The notes under the pieces: generated by a model | Told to the model about the DNA's origin: nothing | Databases searched by the model: none | What the model saw: only the letters and a program-made list of their open reading frames with translations | Translations under genes and position numbers: made by a program | Origin: CALBJU01 sp965247125 | GTDB lineage: Bacteria; Bacteroidota; Rhodothermia; Rhodothermales; UBA10348 | Assembly: GCA_965247125.1 (NCBI GenBank) | Contig: CBDFGO010000003.1 | Coordinates: 1,922,001-1,986,000, forward strand | Direction of reading: 5' to 3' | DNA length: 64,000 nt | In this document: positions 1 through 8,133 of the stretch, piece by piece | Layout: each line of letters starts with the position of its first letter | Numbering within the stretch: position 1 is the stretch's first letter

Positions 1-436
1 CCTCTGAGCCGATTAGCTCGATGCCAAATTGATGAAATTGGCGGTAACGCCCCTTCTGGGGTCGCTCAGCCCTGAAACACGGTCCAATGTAAAAGAGCCT
101 CTGAATGCCGCCCTGTTGTGCCATATTGTGCTGGAGGAAGGCACGCATCACCGGTGCCGTTACCTCAGGCCGCATTACGTAGTTGGTCGAACCGCGCTCG
201 AAAGCGAACATCTCTTTCGAAACGATATCGGTCGACTGACCAATCCCGCGCGCAATCAATTCAGTCGGCTCGAGAATAGGCGTTCGAATTTCCTCCGCCC
301 CGTATCTGACCATCACGCGACGGACCACCTCCTCCACGTGTCGCCAGACGCTTACTGCCGCTATCGCGTCCCCACCGGACGTGTAGCCTCGTGGAAGAAC
401 GTCAAATGTGCCGGGGATGGATTTGAACTGATTCAT
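1..436 (-). CDS. hisS: Histidyl-tRNA synthetase, N-terminal part (cut by window edge)
   Basis: This is the 5' part of a class II histidyl-tRNA synthetase, which charges tRNA(His) in the cytoplasm. The frame opens at an ATG at 436 and reads MNQFKSIPGTFDVLPRG, a typical HisRS opening, and runs off the left edge after about 145 residues. Visible family signatures are the motif 1 region with RTPILEPTEL and the motif 2 region with FRAERPQKGRYRQFHQFG, whose arginines and phenylalanines contact ATP and the acceptor end. The gene starts only 6 bp after the ptsN-type stop codon, so the two are probably co-transcribed from the same minus-strand promoter. The C-terminal catalytic part and the anticodon-binding domain lie outside the window. 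Confidence 0.93.
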   Translation of the reverse strand, partial: MNQFKSIPGTFDVLPRGYTSGGDAIAAVSVWRHVEEVVRRVMVRYGAEEIRTPILEPTELIARGIGQSTDIVSKEMFAFERGSTNYVMRPEVTAPVMRAFLQHNMAQQGGIQRLFYIGPCFRAERPQKGRYRQFHQFGIELIGSE

Positions 437-442
437 GCTCGG

Positions 443-907
443 TCAATTCAGTGTGGCTTCGGCCTGGTAAATACTATCGAGAAGCCCTTCCGCGGTCGTC
501 GCGGACAAAAGAAGATCCCGATTCTCATCGCGGTTCATCATACGCGAAAAACGACTCAATATTCTGACGTGCTGCGATTTGGCGTCCTGTTTTCCTACCA
601 GAAGAAAAACAATCTGCACCGGGGCATTATCAAGGGCGCCAAACTCAACGGGTTCTTTGGTTGTCACGAGGGCCGCCACAATGCCCGTAACCGCAGAAGT
701 TTTTGCGTGAGGTAGGGCCAGACCCTTTCCCACGCCTGTGGACATGGTCGATTCACGGCGGTGAACCGCGTTTCTCACCTCGTCAACATCTTCAACCGCC
801 TCGGAACCGGCGATAAGATCAATAACGGCATCGATCAATGCCTTCTTGTCGTTGGCTTCAACGCCAACTGCTACGCTTTCGATGTCGAGTAATTCCCTGA
901 GATCCAT
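443..907 (-). CDS. ptsN: PTS EIIA-type phosphocarrier (nitrogen-regulatory EIIA, PtsN-like)
   Basis: This 154-residue cytoplasmic protein is a stand-alone EIIA domain of the fructose/mannitol (PTS_EIIA_2) family. Such single-domain proteins accept phosphate on a histidine and usually act as regulators of nitrogen, carbon or potassium metabolism rather than in sugar uptake. The phosphorylatable residue is His67 in GLALPHAKT, and the following segment with VFLLVGKQ and QHVRILSRFSRMM is also typical. The length is normal for EIIA-Ntr. It lies directly upstream of hisS and about 120 bp downstream of the rluD-type gene on the same strand. No EIIB or EIIC gene is nearby, which supports a regulatory role; the exact target is not visible. 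Confidence 0.88.
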   Translation of the reverse strand: MDLRELLDIESVAVGVEANDKKALIDAVIDLIAGSEAVEDVDEVRNAVHRRESTMSTGVGKGLALPHAKTSAVTGIVAALVTTKEPVEFGALDNAPVQIVFLLVGKQDAKSQHVRILSRFSRMMNRDENRDLLLSATTAEGLLDSIYQAEATLN

Positions 908-1029
908 CTCTCTTCTACGCTTCCGATCCGAATTTCGAATTCCGCTTCATTTCGGTAATTCAGCGCGCAATCTACCAAGAAAAGTGCCTTGGTTGCACCC
1001 TTTTGAAAACAAATATGAAAGGAATTTCG

Positions 1030-2103
1030 CTATCGGGTGATGTCGAACGTTCTCAGACGACCGATTACGTGGGACATGTCGTCGGGCAGATCGGACTCAA
1101 AATCAACCTCTTCGCCAGTTCGTGGATGCCGAAAACCGAGCGATGCTGCGTGAAGCGCCTGCCTCGGAAGCCCCTCAAACAGGTTCCGATAAAACGTCCG
1201 GCGCTGCCCTTCATCCTTTCCGTAGCGAATTCGATCTCCTCCGTAGGTCACGTCTCCAAAAACTGGATGAGTCATGTGAGCTGCGTGCACCCGTATCTGA
1301 TGGGTTCGACCTGTTTCCAGCTGAAGTTCGACAAGGCAAGTGTATCCAAACTTTTCAATAATGCGAAAGTGTGTCACCGCCCTTTTTCCTTTACCCGGCG
1401 CGACAACCGCCATTTTTCTTCTGTCACGTGTGTCCCGCGCGATCTCGGTGTCTATCGTTCCACTGTCTTCATCTGGAACACCCCACACGATGGCAAGATA
1501 TTTTCTACGCGTGGTTCGGGCCGCAAACTGCCTGGCGAGGGCGGTGTGGGTCTCGTCGTTCCTGGCAGCAACCAGCAATCCACTTGTGTCCTTGTCAAGC
1601 CGGTGAACGATTCCCGGCCGCAAAGCCACATCGCCCTCGAAACGAGGGCTGGCATTGACGGCAGATAAATTGGTTTCAGGATCGAGGTCAGACTCTTCCA
1701 TCGTGATGCTCTCACCGCCGACATGATAGAGCAGAGCGTGGACGAGGGTGCCGGTGCGATGGCCGTGAGCCGGATGGACCACCATTCCCGCGGCTTTGTT
1801 CACAACAATAATATCCGAGTCCTCGAAGCAGATTTCGAGATCGATGGGCTCGGCGACAATATTCACGTGAGGAGCCTTCATCACCGTGCAGATAATAACA
1901 TCACCCGCATGGACAGGCGTAGACGACTTCTTTACGACCTTCGCGTTGACGGTTACTTGCCCTACTTTTATTCCTTTCTGAATTTTAGCCCTCGTTGCGT
2001 TCAGAATGAAGCCGGTCAGGTAAACATCCAGACGCTCGGCCTCCCTGTATCCAGGAGGAACATCATATCGCAATTCCGTCGGCTGTTTTTCTGGTTCGCT
2101 CAT
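1030..2103 (-). CDS. rluD: RluA/RluD-family 23S rRNA pseudouridine synthase
   Basis: The protein isomerises specific uridines to pseudouridine, in this family usually in 23S rRNA. From the ATG at 2103 it is 357 residues. It has an N-terminal S4 RNA-binding domain (about residues 22-85, RLDVYLTGF...) and a catalytic domain with the signature HRLDKDTSGLLV, in which Asp170 is the expected nucleophile. GRTHQIRVHAAHM near the C-terminus is also diagnostic. An insertion of about 25 residues lies between the LLYH segment and RPGIVHRLDK. An upstream in-frame ATG at 2157 would add 18 residues that do not resemble the family, so the start at 2103 (MSEPEKQPTEL) is preferred. Whether it modifies the RluD or the RluA/C sites cannot be told from sequence alone. 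Confidence 0.88.
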   Translation of the reverse strand: MSEPEKQPTELRYDVPPGYREAERLDVYLTGFILNATRAKIQKGIKVGQVTVNAKVVKKSSTPVHAGDVIICTVMKAPHVNIVAEPIDLEICFEDSDIIVVNKAAGMVVHPAHGHRTGTLVHALLYHVGGESITMEESDLDPETNLSAVNASPRFEGDVALRPGIVHRLDKDTSGLLVAARNDETHTALARQFAARTTRRKYLAIVWGVPDEDSGTIDTEIARDTRDRRKMAVVAPGKGKRAVTHFRIIEKFGYTCLVELQLETGRTHQIRVHAAHMTHPVFGDVTYGGDRIRYGKDEGQRRTFYRNLFEGLPRQALHAASLGFRHPRTGEEVDFESDLPDDMSHVIGRLRTFDITR

Positions 2104-2249
2104 GCGACAGTTTACCCAAAAAGCACGTTGCGAATTGGTCATTCGTGCAATCCACACGCTGTAACATCGGGCGAACTTTCGCGTCTTATACGTAGTGTTT
2201 CAGGCGGGAATATCTGGCAACATCTTCTCCCTCTGATGAAAACACCTAG

Positions 2250-2286
2250 GGATAGCCGGTCGTCTGGTGGGGTTGACCGGTTATCC
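2250..2286 (-). terminator. Strong hairpin at the dprA stop codon, probable terminator
   Basis: Two 12-base arms at 2250-2261 and 2275-2286 pair at 11 of 12 positions (GGATAGCCGGTC against GACCGGTTATCC). The dprA stop codon at 2281-2283 lies inside one arm. On the minus strand the hairpin is followed by a modest T-rich stretch (GTGTTTTC). On the plus strand it is followed by a run of seven T, so it could work in both directions. It separates dprA from the rluD-type gene. Confidence 0.5.
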
Positions 2287-3495
2287 TCTTTTTTTGCTCT
2301 GTCGGTTTGCCGTTCTGCGCATCGCTTCGTACCGATTTCCGGGAAGCGCGCGGATGAGACCATCGCATTCCAGATTCAAGAGAGCGACCCACAACTCTGA
2401 AGCCGGAAAATCCAGCTGGTGATCGAGATCATCAATATGCATCTCAGATTGATTCAAATGGTCCAGAATTGCGTTTTCAACAGCTGACTTGAGACTTTTC
2501 TCGGCGAAAAGGGGCAGACTCTGTTCTTTGGACCGGGTTTCAGACGTAAGAAGACTTCTTTCCCGATAGTCCGTAAAAATCTGCTGGACCGAACAAAGAA
2601 TCTGTCCCTCACCACGCAGAAGGCTGAGGTTTGTGCCCGTCGATGTTTCCTCGTCGATACGGCCCGGGACGATGTACAAATCGCGGCTCTCATCGAGAGC
2701 GCTTCGGGCTGTTATTAGAGCACCGGCCTTTTCGAAAGCTTCGACGATGATAATTGCGGGACAGAGACCGCTGATGATCCGGTTTCTGATTGGGAAGTGT
2801 TGCGGCTTGGGCCGGGCTCTGGGATGGAGCTCAGAAACGAGACATCCGGAACCAGTGATGCGGGCCGCGAGATCCTGATGAGCACGTGGGTAAATTTCTT
2901 CAACGCCCGATCCCAACACTGCGATGGTCTTACCACCAGCGTCTAGTGCCCCTTCATGAGCCGCAGCATCAATACCGTACGCAAGCCCGCTCACCACAAC
3001 CACACCTTCTGAAGCGAGTTCGAATGCCAGTCGGTGCGCCGTGCGTCGGCCATAGGCCGACGCACGGCGCGTACCAACAATGGCAACACAGGGTCGATTC
3101 AGATCTGTGAGCGTTCCCTTCAGCCACAACAAACTGGGTGGCGAATGAATTTCACGAAGCGCCACTGAATAATTATTATCCGGAAAGCCGACCAACCACA
3201 GAGCGCCGCTTTCTGCGTACTGCTTCAACTCACTTGAGGCCTCGGTCAAGGGTCCTTTCAGTGTCCGAACGACACCACTCGCGAGTGAGGGTCCAATTCC
3301 GTCCACTGCCCGCAATGTCCGAGAGTTCTGCTTCTTGACATTCGATGCGGAGCCGAACGTGCGATACAAACGGCTGATCCGCCGAGTTCCCAGTCCTGGG
3401 ACCGTGTCCAACTGAATTCTGGCCGAAAGCTCGGCTTCAGACGCTGGCGCCTCACAGAAGGATCTATTCCCCAAACGACCGCGCCCGTTGAACAT
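2281..3495 (-). CDS. dprA: DNA processing protein DprA/Smf
   Basis: DprA loads RecA onto incoming single-stranded DNA during natural transformation. The 404-residue protein has an N-terminal helix-hairpin-helix-like region (VPGLGTRRISRLY), then the extended Rossmann fold with IVGTRRASAYGRR and VSGLAYGIDAAAHEGAL, then the AGALITARSALDESRDLYIVPG region. It ends with a winged-helix-like domain (about residues 330-390, HLNQSEMHIDDLDHQLDFP...). The start codon lies inside the 3' end of obg (32-bp overlap), so the two are likely translationally coupled. An internal start would be needed if the overlap is not used, but the N-terminal residues look genuine. A hairpin overlaps its stop codon. Confidence 0.9.
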   Translation of the reverse strand: MFNGRGRLGNRSFCEAPASEAELSARIQLDTVPGLGTRRISRLYRTFGSASNVKKQNSRTLRAVDGIGPSLASGVVRTLKGPLTEASSELKQYAESGALWLVGFPDNNYSVALREIHSPPSLLWLKGTLTDLNRPCVAIVGTRRASAYGRRTAHRLAFELASEGVVVVSGLAYGIDAAAHEGALDAGGKTIAVLGSGVEEIYPRAHQDLAARITGSGCLVSELHPRARPKPQHFPIRNRIISGLCPAIIIVEAFEKAGALITARSALDESRDLYIVPGRIDEETSTGTNLSLLRGEGQILCSVQQIFTDYRERSLLTSETRSKEQSLPLFAEKSLKSAVENAILDHLNQSEMHIDDLDHQLDFPASELWVALLNLECDGLIRALPGNRYEAMRRTANRQSKKRG

Positions 3496-4477
3496 GAATC
3501 CACAGCGCTCTTTTAAGATCCTCTAACCCTTTGCGAGACACCGCACTAAAAGCAATAACTTCTGTATCGGAACCGAGAGAGGACCGTATTTCAGCCAGGA
3601 CCGCCTCTTTCTCATCTGGAGCCACCAGATCAAGTTTAGAAACACCGACGATCTGAGGCTTCTCGAGAATCTGGTCGTTGAAGGCCTCAAGCTCGCCTCT
3701 GAGTGTTTTGAAATCTGCCGCAAAGTCTTCAGAGGTCACGGGAATCATGAACAGCAACACTGCATTCCGCTCTATGTGTTTGAGGAATTGGATACCCAAT
3801 CCCTTGCCCTGGTGTGCTCCTTCGATTATTCCGGGAATATCCGCTATCACGAAGGATTCAAAGTTGTCCAGAGATACTACTCCGAGGGACGGTACCAAGG
3901 TCGTGAAGGGATAGTCGGCAACTTTGGGCCGGGCGGCTGAAAGGCTTGAGACGAGCGTGCTCTTTCCGGCGTTGGGGAATCCAACAAGACCGACATCTGC
4001 GAGTAGCTTGAGCTCCAACGTAACATTTCGTTCTTCACCCGGCTCTCCAGGTTGCGCATGGCGGGGAGATCGATTCGTGGACGATTTAAAAAACGTATTC
4101 CCCATGCCGCCACGCCCCCCTTGTGCGAGGTGAAGGCGCTCACCTTCCACGAGGAGTTCACCCAATCGTTCGCTCGTATCGGTATCCCGAACCACCGTGC
4201 CCACCGGAACTCGAAGGAGGATGTTGTAACCGTCCTTTCCCTTCTTCTTCGCGCCCGAGCCATTCCCTCCGTTCTCCGCGAAATGATGCCTGTTGTAGCG
4301 ATGATCCAGCAGCGTGTACAGGTCTCTGTCGGCAACAAGAGTTACCGAGCCCCCCAGGCCACCGTCGCCGCCGTCAGGCCCGCCCATCGGCTCATATTTT
4401 TCCCGCCTGAAAGAGACGCGGCCCGCGCCACCCTTGCCGCTTCTGACGGTTATCGTAACGTAGTCGACAAATTTCAT
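3464..4477 (-). CDS. obg: Obg/CgtA GTPase (ribosome assembly)
   Basis: Obg is an essential GTPase that binds the 50S subunit and takes part in ribosome maturation and the stringent response. The 337-residue sequence has the glycine-rich Obg fold at the N-terminus (residues 1-158, with GGPDGGDGGLGGSV and GGRGGMGNTFFKSS). The G domain follows, with P-loop GFPNAGKS at 166-173, G2 around YPFTT, G3 DIPG at 213-216 and G4 SKLD. The C-terminal OCT extension found in some homologues is absent, giving a short but common form. It opens a probable obg-dprA operon on the minus strand, diverging from rnhA across a 188-bp gap that must hold both promoters. Confidence 0.95.
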   Translation of the reverse strand: MKFVDYVTITVRSGKGGAGRVSFRREKYEPMGGPDGGDGGLGGSVTLVADRDLYTLLDHRYNRHHFAENGGNGSGAKKKGKDGYNILLRVPVGTVVRDTDTSERLGELLVEGERLHLAQGGRGGMGNTFFKSSTNRSPRHAQPGEPGEERNVTLELKLLADVGLVGFPNAGKSTLVSSLSAARPKVADYPFTTLVPSLGVVSLDNFESFVIADIPGIIEGAHQGKGLGIQFLKHIERNAVLLFMIPVTSEDFAADFKTLRGELEAFNDQILEKPQIVGVSKLDLVAPDEKEAVLAEIRSSLGSDTEVIAFSAVSRKGLEDLKRALWIHVQRARSFGE

Positions 4478-4665
4478 GTAGATCTTTTATCTGTAAGTGC
4501 CGTTCGAGGCCGCTGTGAGAGCTGAAATCACCTGCGAGCACTATACACGCGGACTCCCTTCAACGCCCTGTTGCCAAAAACGATCATGTGTCGATTTGGC
4601 CTCATGTCTGAAAGCGCGCCATTTGTTATCCTCTCATCCACCACACTTGCCCATCAAGTCGACCC

Positions 4666-5106
4666 ATGCCCAAGAAACACATAACTATTTATACGGACGG
4701 CTCGTGCAGCGGTAACCCGGGTCCTGGAGGCTGGGCCGCACTGCTCATATACTCTGGCAGCGAGCGGGTGATCACCGGGGCAGAAAAGTTGACCACCAAC
4801 AATCGCATGGAACTGGCGGCAGTGGTAGAGTCACTGCGTGTGCTCAAAGAGCCCTGTATTGTTCGAGTCTTTACCGACAGTGCATACATAGCCAACGCGT
4901 TCAATGACAACTGGATCGACGCATGGATCGGGCGGGGCTGGAAGACTGCGAGCAAGAGGCCCGTCAAGAATCAAGACCTGTGGAAAGACATGCTGAGCCT
5001 CATGGAGAAACACGAGGTGGAGTTTGTGAAGGTCAAAGGACACGCCGACGATGAATTGAACAATCGAGTAGATGGATTGGCCGTGGAGGCCATGAAGTTA
5101 GGCTGA
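4666..5106 (+). CDS. rnhA: Ribonuclease HI
   Basis: RNase HI cleaves the RNA strand of RNA-DNA hybrids. The 146-residue length is close to the E. coli enzyme, and all active-site positions are present: Asp11 in YTDGSC, Glu49 in NNRMELAAV, Asp71 in FTDSAY and Asp136 in NRVDGLA, with the catalytic-loop His126 in KGHADDE. It is the only plus-strand gene in the left housekeeping block. Its last 9 bp overlap the end of the convergent YigZ-family gene. Confidence 0.95.
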   Translation: MPKKHITIYTDGSCSGNPGPGGWAALLIYSGSERVITGAEKLTTNNRMELAAVVESLRVLKEPCIVRVFTDSAYIANAFNDNWIDAWIGRGWKTASKRPVKNQDLWKDMLSLMEKHEVEFVKVKGHADDELNNRVDGLAVEAMKLG

Positions 5107-5757
5107 TTCCCTGTCGAGCTGACCCCGGCCCGAAAGCGCCTCGACAAAGGCGCCCCTAAAGGCCCTGACCTGCGTACTCCTCACGTCCAATTGGATCGCG
5201 GTATCATCGCCATATTCCGTGGCCGCGATGACGACATCAAACTGAGAAAGGACGTGCATGGCGCCAGATGTGTCCTGATAGGCGAACCGGATTTGCACCC
5301 TCGTTCTGGGTATTATCTCTCTCAAGGATGCACTATCGAGCGCGAGTGACGCTGCTTCCGAGTAGGCCCTGATAAGTCCCCCCGTTCCCAATTTGGTCCC
5401 GCCGAAATATCGAACTACCACAACCAGTGTATCCGTTAATTTTCGACCCTCAATCTGGCGAAAAATCGGCAACCCGGCCGACGAGTTTGGCTCGCCATCA
5501 TCGCTGTATCGAAACTGAGTAGCCTCGGATCCTATTCGAAATGCACTGCAGTGATGGGTGGCATCGTAGTCGCGTTTACGAATCGATGCGAGTTCCTGGT
5601 TTGCGTCCTCGACAGAGGAAACAGGAAGGGCCTCGGCGATAAACCGAGACCCTTTTACCTTGATCACTGCGTGACCTGGTTTGTCCAAGACAAACACCTT
5701 ATGTACCAATTTTGCGATATTCCTTGTCCCAGAACGCGTTAGAGGCATTGCACGCAA
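5098..5757 (-). CDS. yigZ: YigZ/IMPACT-family protein (UPF0029)
   Basis: This 219-residue cytoplasmic protein belongs to the YigZ/IMPACT family, whose eukaryotic member regulates Gcn2 but whose bacterial role is unsettled. Signatures are the YSDDGEPNSSAGLPIF loop and VVVVRYFGGTKLGTGGLIRAY, followed by a C-terminal DUF1949-like ferredoxin fold. Either the ATG at 5757 or the one at 5748 could be the start. Both lie within a short palindrome at 5745-5760. The gene converges on rnhA with a 9-bp overlap, and it is the last housekeeping gene before the integrase module. Confidence 0.85.
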   Translation of the reverse strand: MRAMPLTRSGTRNIAKLVHKVFVLDKPGHAVIKVKGSRFIAEALPVSSVEDANQELASIRKRDYDATHHCSAFRIGSEATQFRYSDDGEPNSSAGLPIFRQIEGRKLTDTLVVVVRYFGGTKLGTGGLIRAYSEAASLALDSASLREIIPRTRVQIRFAYQDTSGAMHVLSQFDVVIAATEYGDDTAIQLDVRSTQVRAFRGAFVEALSGRGQLDRESA

Positions 5758-5760
5758 TGC
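5745..5760. repeat. Short palindrome at the yigZ start, next to the integrase module
   Basis: GCATTGC and GCAATGC form a perfect 7-bp inverted repeat around AC. It covers the start codon of the yigZ-like gene and lies 60 bp from the integrase stop codon. It could be a regulatory site for yigZ or part of an attachment site. Nothing in the window decides this. Confidence 0.3.
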
Positions 5761-5819
5761 GTTTTGTGATATAAAGTGCGTTTTTTGACATCATTTTTAG
5801 AAAATCTTTAGAAACTTAC

Positions 5820-6926
5820 TCACATTGGCCGCGGGCTGTTCGCTACCCCCGCTAACATTTCGCTCTCCTCTCTTAACTCCTTCGGGAAAAGATACTCGGC
5901 CACTGGCGATGTGCTCGATTTATCGTAAATCCCAACGGCCCGCATCAACATTCGGTACATCGTGTCATCGGTCGCGTGTGCATACCGCCGTGTTGTTGAA
6001 TATTTTTTGTGTCCCACCATCGGTGATACGATTTGAAGCGGTATCCCCAGGTCATTTAGCATCCAAGAAATGTAGGTATGGCGAAGCCAGTGTGGAGTAA
6101 CGATCCTGTTTTCAAACGCCTTTATGGATGCACGTCGCACGCCACGCTGAATCCATTGCCGCCCATCGCCACGTTTCTTCACGGATTTATAGTTCTGGTA
6201 CGCCTCCTTTCCTGTAGGGTACAACAATACGGTTCGGGTTGTCTCTCCTGATAATTTACCGTTTTGCACTAAAAGCTGCGATTTTTCTCCGTCGACATCG
6301 ATATCATCGTGAGATAGGCGCAGAAACTCACCCAGGCGGAGGCCGCTACAGACGAGGCAGTCGATCACGACCTTAATTTCTTCATTCGATTGCTCTTTTA
6401 GGGCAATGATCTCGCTCGGCCAGAGGGCCGTTCGAGGAGACGTGTATCCTTCCTGGGCCACGTCTGCGGCCGGGCTGGCCTGTAACACTCCTTCTTTCAC
6501 GAGAAAGGCGAAAAATGCGGAAAGGATCTGTCGCTGAAAATTTCGGCTGGAGCTTGTGTTGTATTTCCTAACGCTCGTCAGCACCATTTCTCTGGTGATA
6601 AGAGCAACAGGTGTATCGACACCAATGTCGGACGCAAAACCGTTCAGTCTTGATTTAATCTGATCTGGATGAGCATACTCTTTCGAGGAGAAATATCGGT
6701 CAATCCAGAAATCAACCGCCCTATGGACGGGATTAATTACGTTTTCCGCCCAGGGGTCTTTCAGGCGTCCAAATGCTAGATCACGCTCGATTTTCGCGAG
6801 CTTCTGCCGTGCGGCGGTGGCGTTTTTCGTCTCCAGAGATACCCACTTTTGCACAGGATTACGCCTTTTGTCGTAAAAAATGACATCGTGCGTTTTGTTC
6901 TTCTTTGTCGGATAGACTCGGATCAC
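5820..6926 (-). CDS. Tyrosine recombinase / integrase
   Basis: This 368-residue protein is a phage-type tyrosine integrase that catalyses site-specific strand exchange between attachment sites. An N-terminal SAM-like core-binding domain (about residues 65-150) precedes the catalytic domain. The catalytic set is visible: Arg197 in CSGLRLGEF, a probable Lys224, His279 and Arg282 in TPHWLRHTYISW, His306 in VGHKKYSTTRRYAH and the nucleophile Tyr315. The start overlaps the stop of the upstream S24-like gene by 4 bp (ATGA), so the two form an operon. No tRNA gene was found beside it. The other end of the element is probably lost in the IS-rich region to the right. Confidence 0.88.
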   Translation of the reverse strand: MIRVYPTKKNKTHDVIFYDKRRNPVQKWVSLETKNATAARQKLAKIERDLAFGRLKDPWAENVINPVHRAVDFWIDRYFSSKEYAHPDQIKSRLNGFASDIGVDTPVALITREMVLTSVRKYNTSSSRNFQRQILSAFFAFLVKEGVLQASPAADVAQEGYTSPRTALWPSEIIALKEQSNEEIKVVIDCLVCSGLRLGEFLRLSHDDIDVDGEKSQLLVQNGKLSGETTRTVLLYPTGKEAYQNYKSVKKRGDGRQWIQRGVRRASIKAFENRIVTPHWLRHTYISWMLNDLGIPLQIVSPMVGHKKYSTTRRYAHATDDTMYRMLMRAVGIYDKSSTSPVAEYLFPKELREESEMLAGVANSPRPM

Positions 6927-7645
6927 ACGATTCTCCCTAAAAGCCGGAAATCATCAACTTCGGTGAGTTGTAGTCGCTTGCCGTCGTACTTCGGGTTCTC
7001 TGGAATAATGTCTATGGTCTGATCGTCAATAAATTCTAGGCGAGCAATACCGGTCTTGCCGTTGTAGCTGTAAAAGTAGATGCCAGGCAGGAGCATTGAT
7101 GGCGGGGTGCTGTCGGTATCTATCACGGTGAACTCGACTATGCTGTTTTTCCGGATGCTGCCCTCCATATAGTCGGTGGAGGACCGCAAAAAAAACGTGT
7201 TGGCTTGAGCGGATCGGACCCTGCCAATAATACTTTCGAGACCCCTCTCACGAAACGCTCCTTCTGACAAGCCCTCCAAATTGAATATGAGCTTTGCTGC
7301 ATTCGGCGCGGAGGAAAGCTCACCAACCGACATCATCGCGAGTTCTTCGTCGCTCGGAAAAAAGCGAATGGCTTTCGCCGGAGGGGTCTGAACCGAATCG
7401 GCGGGGACAAACAACCATGTTCCCCGGAAGGGTTTATCAATTTTCCCTTCTTGCAGCAAAGATTTTAATCCGTTATTGATTGTGCTTGGAGCATAGTCCT
7501 CCTCTGCAAGCGTTTCAACAATGTCGCCCGAATACAAGGTGTCGGGATAAACTGCCTCCAACAACCTTAGGATCGCTGGCATAGTGTCCTTTCTGCGGGC
7601 TTTTCCTTTTTGTTCTCTCTCTTTTTTATCAGAAGAGGTGTCCAT
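6923..7645 (-). CDS. Winged-helix protein with a catalytically degenerate S24/LexA-like domain (element repressor candidate)
   Basis: This 240-residue protein has an N-terminal helix-turn-helix-like part (about residues 22-80, YSGDIVETLAEEDYAPSTINNGLKSLL) and a C-terminal region laid out like the S24/LexA peptidase fold (about 150-240). That region contains YMEGSIRKNSIVEFTVID, GIYFYSYNGKTGIARLEF and IIPENPKYDGKRL...LLGRIV. The Ser of the usual GDSM motif is Tyr here (TDYM), and the Lys of the usual VKRL segment is Ala (IARL), so self-cleavage is not expected. Its position upstream of and overlapping the integrase, and divergent from an excisionase-like gene, fits a repressor of the element. 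The family assignment rests on pattern reading only. Confidence 0.5.
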   Translation of the reverse strand: MDTSSDKKEREQKGKARRKDTMPAILRLLEAVYPDTLYSGDIVETLAEEDYAPSTINNGLKSLLQEGKIDKPFRGTWLFVPADSVQTPPAKAIRFFPSDEELAMMSVGELSSAPNAAKLIFNLEGLSEGAFRERGLESIIGRVRSAQANTFFLRSSTDYMEGSIRKNSIVEFTVIDTDSTPPSMLLPGIYFYSYNGKTGIARLEFIDDQTIDIIPENPKYDGKRLQLTEVDDFRLLGRIV

Positions 7646-7791
7646 ATTTTCTTAATAACTGTTGTTTATTACAATTTCACACTGTATAATCCTTCGAAAT
7701 CGTGATTAATTTCATCTTTTGCAGTCAATTTACTACATGATGGTATTTATTAGGATTTAACCGTGTAATATACAAACATCGGGCCGAATAC
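7646..7791. promoter_or_regulatory. AT-rich divergent promoter region of the integrative element
   Basis: This 146-bp gap separates the S24-like/integrase operon from the divergent excisionase-like gene. It is much more AT-rich than its surroundings (for example TAATAACTGTTGTTTATTAC and GTGTAATATACAAAC). It must contain both promoters and probably operators of the repressor-like protein. I could not define a convincing operator palindrome. Confidence 0.45.
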
Positions 7792-8052
7792 ATGGATTCA
7801 ACATCTCGATACGTTGGCAAGAAGCCGGACAGAGACTACAAACACACCATTACCAGCGCTGGGGTTCGATTGAAGCATGGGGTTCTCCTTGATAAATCTG
7901 CAAGAGGATGGGCCTATCGGAAAATCATGGACTTGGTTGAAACGGGTGAGTTAGAGGCTAAAAAAAATAGGAAGGGTAAAGTCGAGTATATCTCAGAACG
8001 TGCGATTCTGAATTACGAGGCACAAGGACGTTTAGCGTCAATGGGCATGTAG
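7792..8052 (+). CDS. Small excisionase-like helix-turn-helix protein
   Basis: This 86-residue protein has an internal stretch (about 38-76, GWAYRKIMDLVETGELEAKK, followed by VEYISERAILNYEA) with the layout of MerR/excisionase-type HTH proteins. In these a helix and a basic wing are followed by a helix beginning with E-R/A. It diverges from the repressor-like gene, the usual arrangement for an excisionase or early control gene in an integrative element. The assignment is by pattern only, and it could equally be a small regulator. The ATG at 7792 is the first in frame after the AT-rich gap. Confidence 0.5.
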   Translation: MDSTSRYVGKKPDRDYKHTITSAGVRLKHGVLLDKSARGWAYRKIMDLVETGELEAKKNRKGKVEYISERAILNYEAQGRLASMGM

Positions 8053-8133
8053 AGGAGACACCGCGAGCAATCGTTGGGTCTCCTTTTCATTTTTCGGCTC
8101 TTTCTCCAAAAAACACAGCTTGGTGCTCCCTAC

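Noticed and set aside
29..715. Plus-strand open frame of 228 codons over hisS and ptsN
   Set aside because: It is a shadow of two well-supported minus-strand genes, and its composition is not protein-like.
1003..1668. Plus-strand open frame opposite the rluD-type gene
   Set aside because: The minus strand encodes a clear pseudouridine synthase with its catalytic motif, and the plus frame has no recognisable features.
5758..5819. tRNA gene as integrase attachment site
   Set aside because: No cloverleaf or tRNA-like 3' end could be found in the gap next to the integrase.
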